A stretch of DNA of 64,000 bases from NCBI GenBank assembly GCA_041397525.1, contig JAWKWL010000006.1, forward strand, positions 1 through 64,000, in the 5' to 3' direction. Below are positions 1-8,972 of the stretch, one piece after another. The DNA is from BOKV01 sp041397525 (GTDB lineage Bacteria; Pseudomonadota; Alphaproteobacteria; Rhizobiales; Rhizobiaceae). Every line of letters starts with the position of its first letter. The first letter of the stretch is position 1. The position numbers and the translations under genes are program-made. The notes under the pieces are model-generated. The model was not told the DNA's origin. It searched no databases and saw nothing but the letters and a program-made list of their open reading frames with translations.

Positions 1-7
1 CGGGCGG

Positions 8-799
8 TTACGCCCGGACTTCAAAGCCACAAATGTTGATCCGGCCATCGCTGGTGATATGCACGACGCTGCCAGGTGGAACCGAACGCCACCGCTCGCT
101 TTCTCCGTCAAGCGGCTCTGAGACAAGGCAAACTCCGCTGTCGCCGTTGGTGCCCAGGTAAAGTGACGGGCAGGTATTGTCATTCGAATATCTGAAACCA
201 AAAATGTTGTGGCCATCGCTGAGTGCGGCCGTCAAGCGGACCAGCGGCTCAACACCCGATTGCCGGCATGTGGAGATGATCGTTGCGACAGTCTCGCCCA
301 TCGCCTGCACCATGTCAGATTTGCCAGCCTCCTCGCCTGCCCGTTGCAGCATAAGCAAGAACAGCAATTCGGAATCCGTTGACCCAGCCCGCTGGGCATA
401 AAAATGATCATTCAGCAGGCCTTCCAACGGCCTGCGGATGCGATCAAAATTTCCGATCTGGCCGTTGTGCATGAAGCTCCATTTGCCGCTGGCAAAGGGA
501 TGGCAATTCTGGCGGCTCGTCGCCGATCCGGTGGAAGCGCGGATGTGGGCCATGAAAAGCGGAGAGCGTATCTGGCTCGTGAGGCTCCTGAGATTGCAAT
601 CCGACCAGGCGGGCAATACATCGCGGTAAAGGCCGGGCTCCTCGCGTTCCCCATACCATGCCAATCCGAAGCCATCGCCGTTGATGCGCGACTTGCATTC
701 CTGCGCGGCGTGTGACTGCACGATCAGCGAATTGGAGGGGGAAGTAACAAGATCCGAGACGAAAACCGGATTACCCCGGTAGGCTACCCAGCGGCACAA
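8..799 (-). CDS. Class II glutamine amidotransferase (YafJ/EgtC-like)
   Basis: 263 residues. The protein begins Met-Cys-Arg-Trp. In class II (Ntn-type) amidotransferases the nucleophile is the Cys right after the initiator, so this fixes the start even though the codon is TTG (797-799). Other family landmarks are NGDGFGLAWY (about 41-50), HIRASTGS (about 85-92), FMHNGQIGNF (about 109-118) and TDSELLF (about 141-147). The protein would release ammonia from glutamine for an unknown acceptor. It lies 5 bases after the stop of the DUF6356 gene and is probably cotranscribed with it. Family is secure; the physiological acceptor is unknown. Confidence 0.85.
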   Translation of the reverse strand: MCRWVAYRGNPVFVSDLVTSPSNSLIVQSHAAQECKSRINGDGFGLAWYGEREEPGLYRDVLPAWSDCNLRSLTSQIRSPLFMAHIRASTGSATSRQNCHPFASGKWSFMHNGQIGNFDRIRRPLEGLLNDHFYAQRAGSTDSELLFLLMLQRAGEEAGKSDMVQAMGETVATIISTCRQSGVEPLVRLTAALSDGHNIFGFRYSNDNTCPSLYLGTNGDSGVCLVSEPLDGESERWRSVPPGSVVHITSDGRINICGFEVRA

Positions 800-804
800 T
801 GGCG

Positions 805-1020
805 TCAGTTTCCGCGGTTGGCGACGCGCTGGTACAGGCGCTTTATGATATTGCTTGCTGTCTTCTCAAAAAGGCAGGGAATGAGCGCATGTACCAGCGC
901 TGCACCGGCTGCAGCAAAAAGCAGTGCGGAAAACCGCAGCGCAAAACCGAAATGTTCCAGATAATTCTCGTCCACCGATGCTGGATGATCGATAAAAACG
1001 CGCTGAAGAATGCGAGACAT
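805..1020 (-). CDS. Small DUF6356-like membrane protein
   Basis: 71 residues from an ATG at 1020 preceded by a good GGGAGGAAAA ribosome site; longer in-frame extensions lack one. The N-terminus (MSRILQRVFIDHPASVDENY, HFGFALRFS) resembles the DUF6356 family of short proteins, followed by one hydrophobic helix at about 28-46. Function is unknown. It is divergent from the Lrp-type regulator and sits directly upstream of the amidotransferase gene. Confidence 0.65.
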   Translation of the reverse strand: MSRILQRVFIDHPASVDENYLEHFGFALRFSALLFAAAGAALVHALIPCLFEKTASNIIKRLYQRVANRGN

Positions 1021-1146
1021 GGTTTTCCTCCCGATTGGCCGCCCAACGACCAGTGATCCGATCCCTGCAATATGCCATTGTTCGCCCGTGGCGTCGTCCC
1101 AATTTTGTGCTTGCAATTTCATTCGGTTGGGAGATTCATCCCAAGA

Positions 1147-1614
1147 ATGAGCAAGCTTGACGAATTTGATCTCAAAATACTGAGAGAACTGCAACGGGAT
1201 GGAACACTTTCCGCCGACTTGCTGGCGGAACGCATACACTTGTCGCGCAATGCAGCGTGGCGACGAATGCGCCGACTGGAGGACGAGGGATATATCAGGG
1301 CTCGCGTGGCCATTGCCGACCCCGAAAAGCTAGGACTCGGACTTGCTGTCGTCATCATGGTTCGCACCAATTCACATGATCCGGACTGGCTGGAAAGATT
1401 TCGCAAGGGTGTGACCGCCATGCCGGAGATCGTCTCGGTCTGGCGCATGAGTGGTGATCTTGACTATGTGCTGCGCGCCCGGGTCGCCGACATGAAGGGC
1501 TATGACCAGCTTTATCAACGGCTAATTGCCAGGGTGCCGCTTGCCGATGTCTCCGCATCCTTTGTAATGGAGGAGATCAAGGAGACGACCGAACTGCCGG
1601 TCGGGCTGCCGTGA
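1147..1614 (+). CDS. Lrp/AsnC family transcriptional regulator
   Basis: 155 residues starting MSKLDEFDLKIL. Residues 1-60 form the AsnC-type winged helix (LSADLLAERIHLSRNAAWRRMRRLEDEGYI). The rest matches the ligand-sensing RAM domain (SVWRMSGDLDYVLRARVADM). Lrp-family proteins sense amino acids and often control divergent or neighbouring transport genes. Here the gene is followed by dut and a LysE-type exporter, so control of that exporter is plausible but unproven. The ATG at 1147 was chosen because homology begins there, although the frame stays open to 1072. Confidence 0.9.
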   Translation: MSKLDEFDLKILRELQRDGTLSADLLAERIHLSRNAAWRRMRRLEDEGYIRARVAIADPEKLGLGLAVVIMVRTNSHDPDWLERFRKGVTAMPEIVSVWRMSGDLDYVLRARVADMKGYDQLYQRLIARVPLADVSASFVMEEIKETTELPVGLP

Positions 1615-1638
1615 TCCCTCAAGCCGCAATTCAGGAAC

Positions 1639-1682
1639 CCGGAAACGAGCCGGAAACAGGCCGGAAACAGGCCGGAAACAGG
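1639..1682. repeat. Four tandem 11-bp repeats upstream of dut
   Basis: CCGGAAACAGG occurs three times exactly (1650-1660, 1661-1671, 1672-1682), preceded by one variant copy (1639-1649, CCGGAAACGAG). The array lies between the stop of the Lrp gene and the ATG of dut. A GTG at 1611 overlapping the Lrp stop (GTGA) could read through the repeats in frame with dut, giving a 27-residue extension. That extension has no counterpart in the dUTPase fold. Confidence 0.9.
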
Positions 1683-1691
1683 AAGGCTGTC

Positions 1692-2144
1692 ATGAGCGCT
1701 AACACCGTTGCCGGATTTGTCAGACTGCCGCATGGCGAGGGCATCGACATCCCTGCTTACCAGACCGCCATGGCCGCGGGCCTGGACCTTTGCGCCGCCT
1801 GCGCCGAACCGCTGGTGCTGGAGCCGGGCAAGCGCATGCTGGTGCCAACGGGTTTCGTGATCGAATTGCCGCAAGGCCATGAGGGGCAGGTCCGCCCCCG
1901 TTCGGGTCTCGCGCTCAAGCATGGCATCACCTGCCTCAACACGCCGGGCACGATTGACGCCGATTATCGCGGCGAAGTGAAAGTACTGCTCGTCAATCTT
2001 GGCGAGGAAGCGTTCACGGTCGAGCGCGGCATGCGGATCGCGCAGCTGGTGATTGCCCCTGTCGTCCAGGTCGAAATCGAGGAGCGTCAGCTGGCCAGCG
2101 TAACGCAACGCGGCTCGGGTGGATTCGGTTCCACCGGAAGCTGA
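1692..2144 (+). CDS. dut: dUTP diphosphatase (dUTPase)
   Basis: 150 residues. Hydrolyses dUTP to dUMP and pyrophosphate, keeping uracil out of DNA and supplying thymidylate synthesis. All five trimeric dUTPase motifs are present: AAGLDL (I), RPRSGLA (II), GTIDADYRGEV with the catalytic Asp (III), RGMRIAQLV (IV) and the C-terminal P-loop-like RGSGGFGSTG (V). The ATG at 1692 gives the normal family length; an upstream GTG at 1611 is possible but would add the repeat-encoded stretch. The LysE gene starts 5 bases downstream. Confidence 0.95.
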   Translation: MSANTVAGFVRLPHGEGIDIPAYQTAMAAGLDLCAACAEPLVLEPGKRMLVPTGFVIELPQGHEGQVRPRSGLALKHGITCLNTPGTIDADYRGEVKVLLVNLGEEAFTVERGMRIAQLVIAPVVQVEIEERQLASVTQRGSGGFGSTGS

Positions 2145-2148
2145 TCGC

Positions 2149-2766
2149 ATGGGTATCCTGGGTTATCTGACCTATGTCCTGGCGCTCGGCATTGCTGCCG
2201 CCATTCCCGGACCCGGTGTTGCCGCTGTCGTCGCGCGTGCGCTTGGCACCGGCTTCCGGCGCAGCATTGCGCTTATCAGCGGCATCATCGCGGGCGATCT
2301 CGTCTATCTGTCGGCGGCCGTGGGTGGTCTCGCAACCATAGCGCATGCCATGCCGCAGGCATTCCTTGCGGTCCGAATAGCTGGTGCCGCCTATCTGCTG
2401 TGGCTTGCATGGCAGTTCTGGCGGGCGGGCATTGCCATATCCGACATCACAAGGTCACCGGGCAGGCGTGACGGCCTCGCATCGTTTCTGGCTGGCCTCG
2501 CCCTGACACTCGGCAATCCCAAACCCATCGTGTTCTATCTGGCACTGTTGCCAAGCGTCATAGACATGAACGGCGTGCATTTCCATGAATGGCTGATACT
2601 TTGCGTGCTGACGGTAGCAATCCTGTTTGCGGTGCTGCTCCCCTATGCAGCGCTTGCCGCACGCGCCAGGCATTTTTTCGCCGACCGTCATGCCATGAAG
2701 ATGCTGAACCGGATTGCGGCAATTGCCATGATCGCCGCCGCCATATTCGTGCTGGCGAGCAACTAG
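2149..2766 (+). CDS. LysE/RhtB family amino-acid exporter
   Basis: 205 residues, hydrophobic throughout with about six membrane spans. Has the family's N-terminal AAAIPGPGVAAVVARAL and central ALTLGNPKPIVFYLALLP motifs, so it belongs to the LysE/RhtB efflux superfamily. These proteins export amino acids or related metabolites from the cytoplasm. The ATG at 2149 lies 5 bases after the dut stop, suggesting one transcript. The Lrp-type gene upstream may regulate it. Substrate cannot be read from sequence. Confidence 0.88.
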   Translation: MGILGYLTYVLALGIAAAIPGPGVAAVVARALGTGFRRSIALISGIIAGDLVYLSAAVGGLATIAHAMPQAFLAVRIAGAAYLLWLAWQFWRAGIAISDITRSPGRRDGLASFLAGLALTLGNPKPIVFYLALLPSVIDMNGVHFHEWLILCVLTVAILFAVLLPYAALAARARHFFADRHAMKMLNRIAAIAMIAAAIFVLASN

Positions 2767-3034
2767 CCGCAAGTATCCGTCACAACACTTGTTGTATCGG
2801 TCACACTGTCCATTCGGTTAACCCCGACAAACAATCCGCGTCAGCGCCGGGACCTCTGACGCGCGGCTCTGACTTCCAGTACGCAGCACGGTTTTTCTCC
2901 AATACAGGCGTTTGGCGGAGTTTTTTGTCACAACATTTTCCAATTTGGTGCAGGGCATCTCGCATATTGGCCAGCTTCAGGTTTAGACTGAGGATTGAGC
3001 GAATTGAGGCAACGCAGACATTGCGGAGGACAGG

Positions 3035-4000
3035 ATGGCGAAGAAACCGGGCCGGGGTCGGATTTACAATTCCATTGTCGAGACAATTGGCGACACGCCG
3101 ATCGTGCGGCTCGACAAGCTGGCGAAGGCAGAAGGCTGCAAGGCCAATATCCTGGCGAAGCTCGAATTCTTCAACCCGATTTCCTCGGTAAAGGACCGCA
3201 TCGGTGTTGCAATGATCGAGGCAATGGAAGCAGCCGGTCAGATCAAGCCGGGCAAATCGGTACTGGTTGAGCCCACTTCCGGCAATACCGGCATTGCGCT
3301 GGCCTTTGCAGCTGCGGCCAAGGGTTATCGACTGATCCTGACCATGCCGGAGACAATGTCGATTGAACGCCGCAAGATGCTGGCGCTGCTGGGCGCGGAA
3401 CTGGTGCTGACGGAAGGGCCGAAGGGCATGAAGGGCGCGATTGCCAAAGCCGAGGAAATCGCTGCCAGCACCAAGGGTGCCATCATTCCCCAGCAATTCC
3501 AAAACCCCGCCAATCCGGAAATCCACCGCAGGACAACCGCGCTGGAAATCTGGAACGACACTGGCGGCGAGATTGACTGGTTCGTCTCAGGCATAGGCAC
3601 CGGTGGAACCATTACAGGCGTCGGACAGGTGCTGAAGAAAAAGAAGAAGGACCTGAAGATTGCGGCTGTCGAACCGATGGATTCGCCGGTGTTGTCCGGC
3701 GGGCAGCCAGGTCCGCACAAGATCCAGGGCATTGGCGCGGGCTTCGTGCCCGGCGTTCTCGACACTTCCGTTTATGACGAGGTGATCAAGGTCAGCAATG
3801 ACCAGGCTTTCGAGATGGCGCGCAAAGTGGCAAAAATGGAAGGGGTGCCGGTCGGGATATCCTCTGGTGCCGCACTCACGGCCGCGCTGGAGCTTGGCAA
3901 GCGGCGCGGCATGAAAGGCAAGAATATCGTCGTCATCATTCCGAGTTTTGCAGAGCGCTACCTTTCATCAGCCCTTTTTGAGGGTATCGGCGAGGGCTGA
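3035..4000 (+). CDS. cysK: Cysteine synthase A (O-acetylserine sulfhydrylase)
   Basis: 321 residues, normal for CysK. Makes cysteine from O-acetylserine and sulfide using PLP in the cytosol. Visible landmarks: the PLP-binding Lys in SSVKDR (K53), the substrate loop TSGNTG (about 81-86), the phosphate loop GTGGTITG (about 188-195) and the C-terminal SSGAA (about 274-278). A GGAGG-like site (gcggaggacagg) precedes the ATG. The 268-base upstream gap holds no gene I can see. The 3' end overlaps the convergent cyclase gene by 43 bases. Confidence 0.95.
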   Translation: MAKKPGRGRIYNSIVETIGDTPIVRLDKLAKAEGCKANILAKLEFFNPISSVKDRIGVAMIEAMEAAGQIKPGKSVLVEPTSGNTGIALAFAAAAKGYRLILTMPETMSIERRKMLALLGAELVLTEGPKGMKGAIAKAEEIAASTKGAIIPQQFQNPANPEIHRRTTALEIWNDTGGEIDWFVSGIGTGGTITGVGQVLKKKKKDLKIAAVEPMDSPVLSGGQPGPHKIQGIGAGFVPGVLDTSVYDEVIKVSNDQAFEMARKVAKMEGVPVGISSGAALTAALELGKRRGMKGKNIVVIIPSFAERYLSSALFEGIGEG

Positions 4001-5391
4001 AACCGCAGGTCCTGCATCACAACCGCTTCGCCGGCCAGCAGTGGTGCGACGACTGCAATTGTTATGGCATCTTTAACGCCATCAACCGTTTCCGTGCGAA
4101 GATGTACTGCAAGATTTCCCTGATAGCCCTGCGCCATGGCGAGTTGCCACGTCTCAGCGCTTGCGATGCACTTGCTTTCAAGCTGTTTGTTGAATTTCTC
4201 CAGCTTGGCAGAAAGGTTTACAGCAGGGCCAATGACGGTCATTTCTAGCCGACCATTGGCGCCCACCGCACCCCAGCTGACCTCTCCTGTTGCCAGCCCC
4301 ATCCCGATTCTCAACGGCTCGCTGCGGGAAATTGGTCCTTCCATGTCCGGCCAACCGTCAACATCGGCGAAGATGGCCTGCACAGCAGCCATCGCCCGGC
4401 AGGCATGGTCACTCTCACCGCCAGCAATCCCGAAACTGGCCATGATGCCGTCGCCCATGAACTTGTCGATGACGCCACCATGCGCCTGGATGATTGGAAC
4501 GATGCGCCCCTGGTAAGCAGATAGCAGGCTCATCACCTGTGCCGGTTCCAGCTGCGCGGCAAGTCTTGTGAAGCCCCGGATATCGACATTGAGAATGGTC
4601 GCCTCGCGTTTTTCGCCCTGCCCAGCCTCCAGCGCCAGCGCGTTTGAGCGGATGCCGCTTGCGACCGCGTCATCGAAAAAGCGCGACAGGCTGGAGGCTG
4701 CCGCCTGCTCACTGACCGCGCGGACCAGCATGTTGCGCGAACCGTTGACGGCCAGCGCCAAAACTGCTGTCACGATCAGGATAGACAACATCTTGTCGAC
4801 TTCGGCACCGATCAGGATCGAATTCGATGTGAGGTAATGAACATAGGAGCGCGTAAGCATGTTGTCGCCGGGATCAACTCGGGTGACGTAGACAACGATC
4901 GCGGCCCAGCCGAGCGCTGCGACAACGCCTGCGAGAATCACGAATTTCGGATCGAAGCGCAGGGCGCGAATGGCAATGAAAATGAAGACATACAGGAGTG
5001 CTGGAGCCTTCATGATGAACGACGCCGGCTGCATGTATTGGAGGTGAAACGATACCATCAGACCGTAGAGCAGTATGAAATCGAAGAGGATCGAAATATA
5101 ACCGGCCCAATCCGGCGGTTCACGCAGGATGCCCCAGACAAGACCTGTGACCGACAAGACAAGGTAGGCGCCCAGAAAATAGGGAACCGGACTGAACGAA
5201 GCCTGGGCCAGGTTGGCAGGCGCGGCGGCATAGATGATGCAGAACATCACGATCACCGCCATCTGGATCGCACGCAGCAATATCTCATTTGCCCATTCAC
5301 GCTGCCTGATTGACTGGCGCACACGAAGCGGCAGCGATGAAATGGCAGGTCTGGAGAGGAAGTTCTGCTTCAGATTTTCGGCAATGTTCAT
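3958..5391 (-). CDS. Membrane-anchored adenylate/guanylate cyclase (class III)
   Basis: 477 residues from the ATG at 5391 (MNIAENLKQNF); the frame is open to 5556 but the extra part looks non-homologous. The N-terminal half has about five or six hydrophobic segments. A class III catalytic domain follows, with NVDIRGFT carrying the first metal Asp and MGDGIMASFG carrying the second. The closing GRLEMTVIGPAVNLSAKLE segment is also typical. It would make cAMP (or cGMP) at the inner membrane. The C-terminus overlaps cysK 3' to 3' by 43 bases. Confidence 0.88.
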   Translation of the reverse strand: MNIAENLKQNFLSRPAISSLPLRVRQSIRQREWANEILLRAIQMAVIVMFCIIYAAAPANLAQASFSPVPYFLGAYLVLSVTGLVWGILREPPDWAGYISILFDFILLYGLMVSFHLQYMQPASFIMKAPALLYVFIFIAIRALRFDPKFVILAGVVAALGWAAIVVYVTRVDPGDNMLTRSYVHYLTSNSILIGAEVDKMLSILIVTAVLALAVNGSRNMLVRAVSEQAAASSLSRFFDDAVASGIRSNALALEAGQGEKREATILNVDIRGFTRLAAQLEPAQVMSLLSAYQGRIVPIIQAHGGVIDKFMGDGIMASFGIAGGESDHACRAMAAVQAIFADVDGWPDMEGPISRSEPLRIGMGLATGEVSWGAVGANGRLEMTVIGPAVNLSAKLEKFNKQLESKCIASAETWQLAMAQGYQGNLAVHLRTETVDGVKDAITIAVVAPLLAGEAVVMQDLRFQPSPIPSKRADER

Positions 5392-5653
5392 GGCGATTGC
5401 GACCCTGTTGCGGTAACGTGATGCTACTATAATTGCCGCGAAACTACCGCTCAATTCGCCGCAAGTGACGCGTGAACGGTGATTTGCTGCAATATCCCCG
5501 TCTTTTCGCCTGACAACGGTTCCCGGCACCCGGGCAAGGTTTGGTTTCAGCGGCAAAAGAACCTATATTAACGCCAATCAACAAGGCGATTCGCGCTGCG
5601 ATGATGCCTCACTTGATGCGGCGCCTCAAACCAGCAACTGAACGGACCATTGC

Positions 5654-8092
5654 ATGACCGAAACACCCGACAACTTGGGCAAAAACCCGGGCGTCGAATA
5701 TGACGCGGAATCCATCAAGGTCCTCAAGGGACTTGATGCGGTGCGCAAGCGTCCGGGCATGTATATCGGAGATACCGATGACGGTTCGGGCCTGCATCAC
5801 ATGGTCTATGAAGTCGTGGACAATGCAATTGACGAAGCACTTGCCGGCCATGCCGATCTCGTGACCATCACGCTCAATCCTGATGGCTCCTGCACGGTTA
5901 CCGACAATGGCCGCGGAATTCCGACCGGCGTGCATCAGGGCGAAGGCGTTTCAGCTGCTGAAGTCATCATGACGCAATTGCATGCAGGCGGCAAATTCGA
6001 CCAGAATTCCTACAAGGTGTCGGGTGGCCTGCATGGCGTTGGCGTATCGGTGGTCAATGCGCTGTCTGTCTGGCTGAAGCTGAAAATCCACCAGCGCGGC
6101 GAAGTCCATGAGATGAGCTTCACCCATGGTGTTGCGGACGGGCCGCTCAAGGTTACCGGCAAGGAAGAGCGTCGCAACGGCACGGAAGTCACCTTCCTGC
6201 CGTCGCCGCAGACCTTCACAATGACCGAATTCAACTATCACACGCTGGAACACAGGCTGCGCGAACTCGCATTCCTCAATTCCGGCGTACGCATTGTGCT
6301 GACCGACAAGCGCGGTGTCGAGGAAAAGCGCGAGGAGTTGCTGTATGAAGGCGGGCTTGAAGCTTTTGTACGCTATCTCGACCGCACCAAGTCACCGCTG
6401 ATCGGCAATCCGATCTATCTCAAGGCAGAGAAGGACGGGATCACGGTGGAGGTTTCAGCGTGGTGGAACGATTCATATCACGAGAATGTTCTTTGCTTCA
6501 CCAACAACATTCCGCAACGCGACGGCGGCACGCATCTGGCTGGTTTCCGTGCCGCGCTGACGCGCCAGGTGACGGGTTATGCCGAAACGTCGGGCATCAC
6601 CAAGAAGGAAAAGGTCACGCTGACCGGTGACGACTGCCGCGAGGGGCTGACCTGTGTATTGTCGGTCAAGGTGCCGGACCCGAAATTCTCGTCGCAGACC
6701 AAGGACAAGCTGGTTTCATCCGAGGTGCGCCCGGTGGTCGAAAGCCTGGTGAGCGAAACGCTGAACCGCTGGTTCGAGGAAAACCCGGCAGAAGCGCGCA
6801 TCGTCGTCGGCAAGGTGGTGGAAGCAGCAGCCGCGCGTGAGGCGGCGCGCAAGGCGCGTGAATTGACACGACGCAAGGGCGCGCTCGACATTTCCTCGCT
6901 CCCGGGAAAACTTGCCGATTGCCAGGAACGCGATCCCGCGAAATCCGAACTGTTTCTGGTCGAGGGGGATTCTGCGGGAGGCTCTGCCAAGCAGGGCCGC
7001 AACCGCGCCAACCAGGCCGTGCTGCCATTGCGCGGCAAGATCCTCAATGTCGAGCGCGCGCGCTTCGACAAGATGCTGGGCAGCCAGGAAATCGGCACGC
7101 TGATTACCGCGCTCGGCACGTCCATTGGCAAGGATGAATTCAACATCGAGAAATTGCGCTATCACCGAATCATCATCATGACCGATGCCGATGTCGATGG
7201 CGCGCATATCCGCACCCTACTGCTGACCTTCTTCTTCCGGCAGATGCCGCAACTGATCGAGCGCGGGCACATCTATATTGCGCAGCCCCCCCTCTACAAG
7301 GTGACACGTGGCAAGAGCTCGCAATATCTCAAGAACGAACGTGCGCTGGAAAATTTCCTGATCGAGGGCGGACTTGAGGAAACAAGGCTCGCGCTGGCAA
7401 GCGGCGAGGTTCGCACAGGTGCCGATTTGCGCGCGGTAATCGACACGGCTTTGCAGGCACGCACACTGCTCGACAATCTGCACACGCGCTACAACAAGGA
7501 TGTGATCGAGCAGGCAGCCATTGCAGGTGCGCTCAACGAAGCTCTGATCAATGACGCGCAAAGGGCGCAGGAAGCCGCGCAAGAGGTGGCCAGGCGGCTC
7601 GACATCATCGCCGAGGAGACCGAACGCGGATGGCAGGGCATTCGCCTGTCCGATGGCGGGCTCGCCTTCGAACGCATGGTGCGTGGCGTCAAGGAAACCG
7701 CGCTCATTGATGCAGCGCTGATTGCCTCGGCAGATGCAAGGCGGCTTGACGCCATTGCCGCTCCACTTGGTGAAGTCTATGGCACGCCGCCGGTCTTCAC
7801 CCGCAAGGAAGACGCACAGACGGTTCCTGGCCCCCGGGCCCTGCTCGCAACCGTGTTTGCCGCCGGTCGCAAGGGCCTCGCGCTGCAGCGCTACAAGGGG
7901 CTTGGCGAAATGAACCCGGACCAGCTGTGGGAAACCACGCTCGATCCCGATGTTCGCTCGCTGCTGCAGGTGCGGATCAATGATGCGACCGATGCAGACG
8001 ATTTGTTCTCGCGCCTGATGGGCGAGGAAGTCGAACCACGCAAGATCTTCATCCAGGACAATGCATTGAGCGTGGCAAACCTCGATACCTAG
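5654..8092 (+). CDS. gyrB: DNA gyrase subunit B
   Basis: 812 residues. ATPase subunit of gyrase, which supercoils DNA with GyrA. The GHKL ATPase domain comes first (EVVDNAIDEA, DNGRGIP, GGLHGVG), then the transducer. The TOPRIM domain follows, with EGDSAGGSAKQGRNR (about 436-450), PLRGKILNVE and TDADVDGAHI. The C-terminal QRYKGLGEMN is the GyrB/ParE tail motif. Start MTETPDN at 5654. A GC-rich inverted repeat follows the stop. GyrB is preferred over ParE because of overall motif spacing and length. Confidence 0.97.
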   Translation: MTETPDNLGKNPGVEYDAESIKVLKGLDAVRKRPGMYIGDTDDGSGLHHMVYEVVDNAIDEALAGHADLVTITLNPDGSCTVTDNGRGIPTGVHQGEGVSAAEVIMTQLHAGGKFDQNSYKVSGGLHGVGVSVVNALSVWLKLKIHQRGEVHEMSFTHGVADGPLKVTGKEERRNGTEVTFLPSPQTFTMTEFNYHTLEHRLRELAFLNSGVRIVLTDKRGVEEKREELLYEGGLEAFVRYLDRTKSPLIGNPIYLKAEKDGITVEVSAWWNDSYHENVLCFTNNIPQRDGGTHLAGFRAALTRQVTGYAETSGITKKEKVTLTGDDCREGLTCVLSVKVPDPKFSSQTKDKLVSSEVRPVVESLVSETLNRWFEENPAEARIVVGKVVEAAAAREAARKARELTRRKGALDISSLPGKLADCQERDPAKSELFLVEGDSAGGSAKQGRNRANQAVLPLRGKILNVERARFDKMLGSQEIGTLITALGTSIGKDEFNIEKLRYHRIIIMTDADVDGAHIRTLLLTFFFRQMPQLIERGHIYIAQPPLYKVTRGKSSQYLKNERALENFLIEGGLEETRLALASGEVRTGADLRAVIDTALQARTLLDNLHTRYNKDVIEQAAIAGALNEALINDAQRAQEAAQEVARRLDIIAEETERGWQGIRLSDGGLAFERMVRGVKETALIDAALIASADARRLDAIAAPLGEVYGTPPVFTRKEDAQTVPGPRALLATVFAAGRKGLALQRYKGLGEMNPDQLWETTLDPDVRSLLQVRINDATDADDLFSRLMGEEVEPRKIFIQDNALSVANLDT

Positions 8093-8095
8093 CGA

Positions 8096-8127
8096 GGCCG
8101 CCTACCTTGACATCGCATCAGGCGGCC
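8096..8127 (+). terminator. Inverted repeat after gyrB, possible terminator
   Basis: GGCCGCCT (8096-8103) and AGGCGGCC (8120-8127) form a perfect 8-bp stem with a 16-base loop, starting 4 bases after the gyrB stop. No T-run follows, so it is only a weak intrinsic terminator candidate or an mRNA 3'-end stabiliser. Confidence 0.45.
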
Positions 8128-8312
8128 CTTACCTGAGCGCCTCAAGGCGAGGGGACGCCTGCCGCCCGCGAGGTGCAAGCCTGTGGTGAAGTCCCTTCTG
8201 ACATGAAAGCAACTTGCCCATTCATGCGGCAGGCTGCAATGCGGGCACAGCCGTCAGATGCATGAAGGCGCGCCGCCGCGATTGTTCGCGGGCGGTGATT
8301 CAAGGTGCTGTC

Positions 8313-8771
8313 ATGATTTCGGAAAACAACACACTCCCCGATACCCAAAAGCTCAAGGAACAGGCAAAGCGGCTGCGTGCAACGCTCGCGGACGCCGGAC
8401 AGGCGATCAGCCATGCCCAGTCGCTCGAGCTGATTGCCAAACAGCATGGCATGCGTGACTGGAACACGCTTGCAGCGCTTGCAGGCAGGCCTGCCAGCGG
8501 CAACCGTCCCGCGGGACCGCCGGTTGCGGTCGGACAGACCGTTACAGGACGCTATCTCGGCAAGGAATTCATCGGCACGGTACTCTCAGTAGCCTCGCAA
8601 CTGTCGCCGGGGCGCTGGAGGATCACACTGCAGCTTGACGAACCTGTCGATGTGGTGACGTTCGAGAGTTTCTCGGCGTTTCGCAGCCGGATTTCGGCAA
8701 CCATCAACCAGGATGGCTCTACGGCGGAGAAAACCTCCAACGGAGTGCCGCAACTGGTTCTCGACTTGTAA
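8313..8771 (+). CDS. Glyoxalase-superfamily-related small protein
   Basis: 152 residues from the ATG at 8313. The N-terminal part (KLKEQAKRLRATLADAG, ISHAQSLELIAKQHGMRDWN) matches a short helical domain that I associate with proteins labelled glyoxalase superfamily (Glyoxalase_8 type). The C-terminal half (VGQTVTGRYLGKEFIGTVLS ... WRITLQLDEPVDVV) is probably a small beta-barrel. No catalytic metal ligands of true glyoxalases are evident, so I would not assign a reaction. Single gene between gyrB and an inverted repeat. Confidence 0.6.
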   Translation: MISENNTLPDTQKLKEQAKRLRATLADAGQAISHAQSLELIAKQHGMRDWNTLAALAGRPASGNRPAGPPVAVGQTVTGRYLGKEFIGTVLSVASQLSPGRWRITLQLDEPVDVVTFESFSAFRSRISATINQDGSTAEKTSNGVPQLVLDL

Positions 8772-8780
8772 CCAAGCAGC

Positions 8781-8806
8781 CCGGCCCGGCAAATTGTCCG
8801 GGCGGG
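8781..8806. terminator. GC-rich stem-loop, possible bidirectional terminator
   Basis: CCGGCCCGG (8781-8789) pairs with CCGGGCGGG (8798-8806), one mismatch, with an 8-base loop. It sits between the convergent ends of the gene at 8313-8771 and the small ORF at 8818-8967. No clear T-run. Confidence 0.45.
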
Positions 8807-8817
8807 TCCGCAACTCG

Positions 8818-8967
8818 TCACCGGTGCATCGGTGCCTTGTGGAACTTGCCATCCTTCATCAAGGCCCGGATCCAGTTGCGGTCCTGCGGAAGGGCGAAAG
8901 GCATGACATGGCCATGGCTGGCAAGCTGGCCGTATTTCGCAATGTCTGCAAAAGCCCTTACGGGCAT
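8818..8967 (-). CDS. Possible 49-residue protein, unrecognised
   Basis: A small ORF starting MPVRAFADIAKYGQLASHGH and ending KFHKAPMHR. It begins 6 bases after the stop of the 608-residue gene on the same strand, so it could be translated from the same message. Against it: no ribosome site is visible and I recognise no family. It has the codon bias of its neighbours and accounts for most of an otherwise empty 200-base gap. Confidence 0.35.
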   Translation of the reverse strand: MPVRAFADIAKYGQLASHGHVMPFALPQDRNWIRALMKDGKFHKAPMHR

Positions 8968-8972
8968 GGTTG

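Noticed and set aside
1611..1691. GTG start giving a longer dUTPase
   Set aside because: The added residues come from the 11-bp repeats and have no place in the dUTPase fold; the ATG at 1692 gives the normal length. Kept only as a low-interest finding.
2801..3526. 241-residue open frame on the minus strand over cysK
   Set aside because: Antisense to a clear cysteine synthase; composition and lack of a domain mark it as a shadow.
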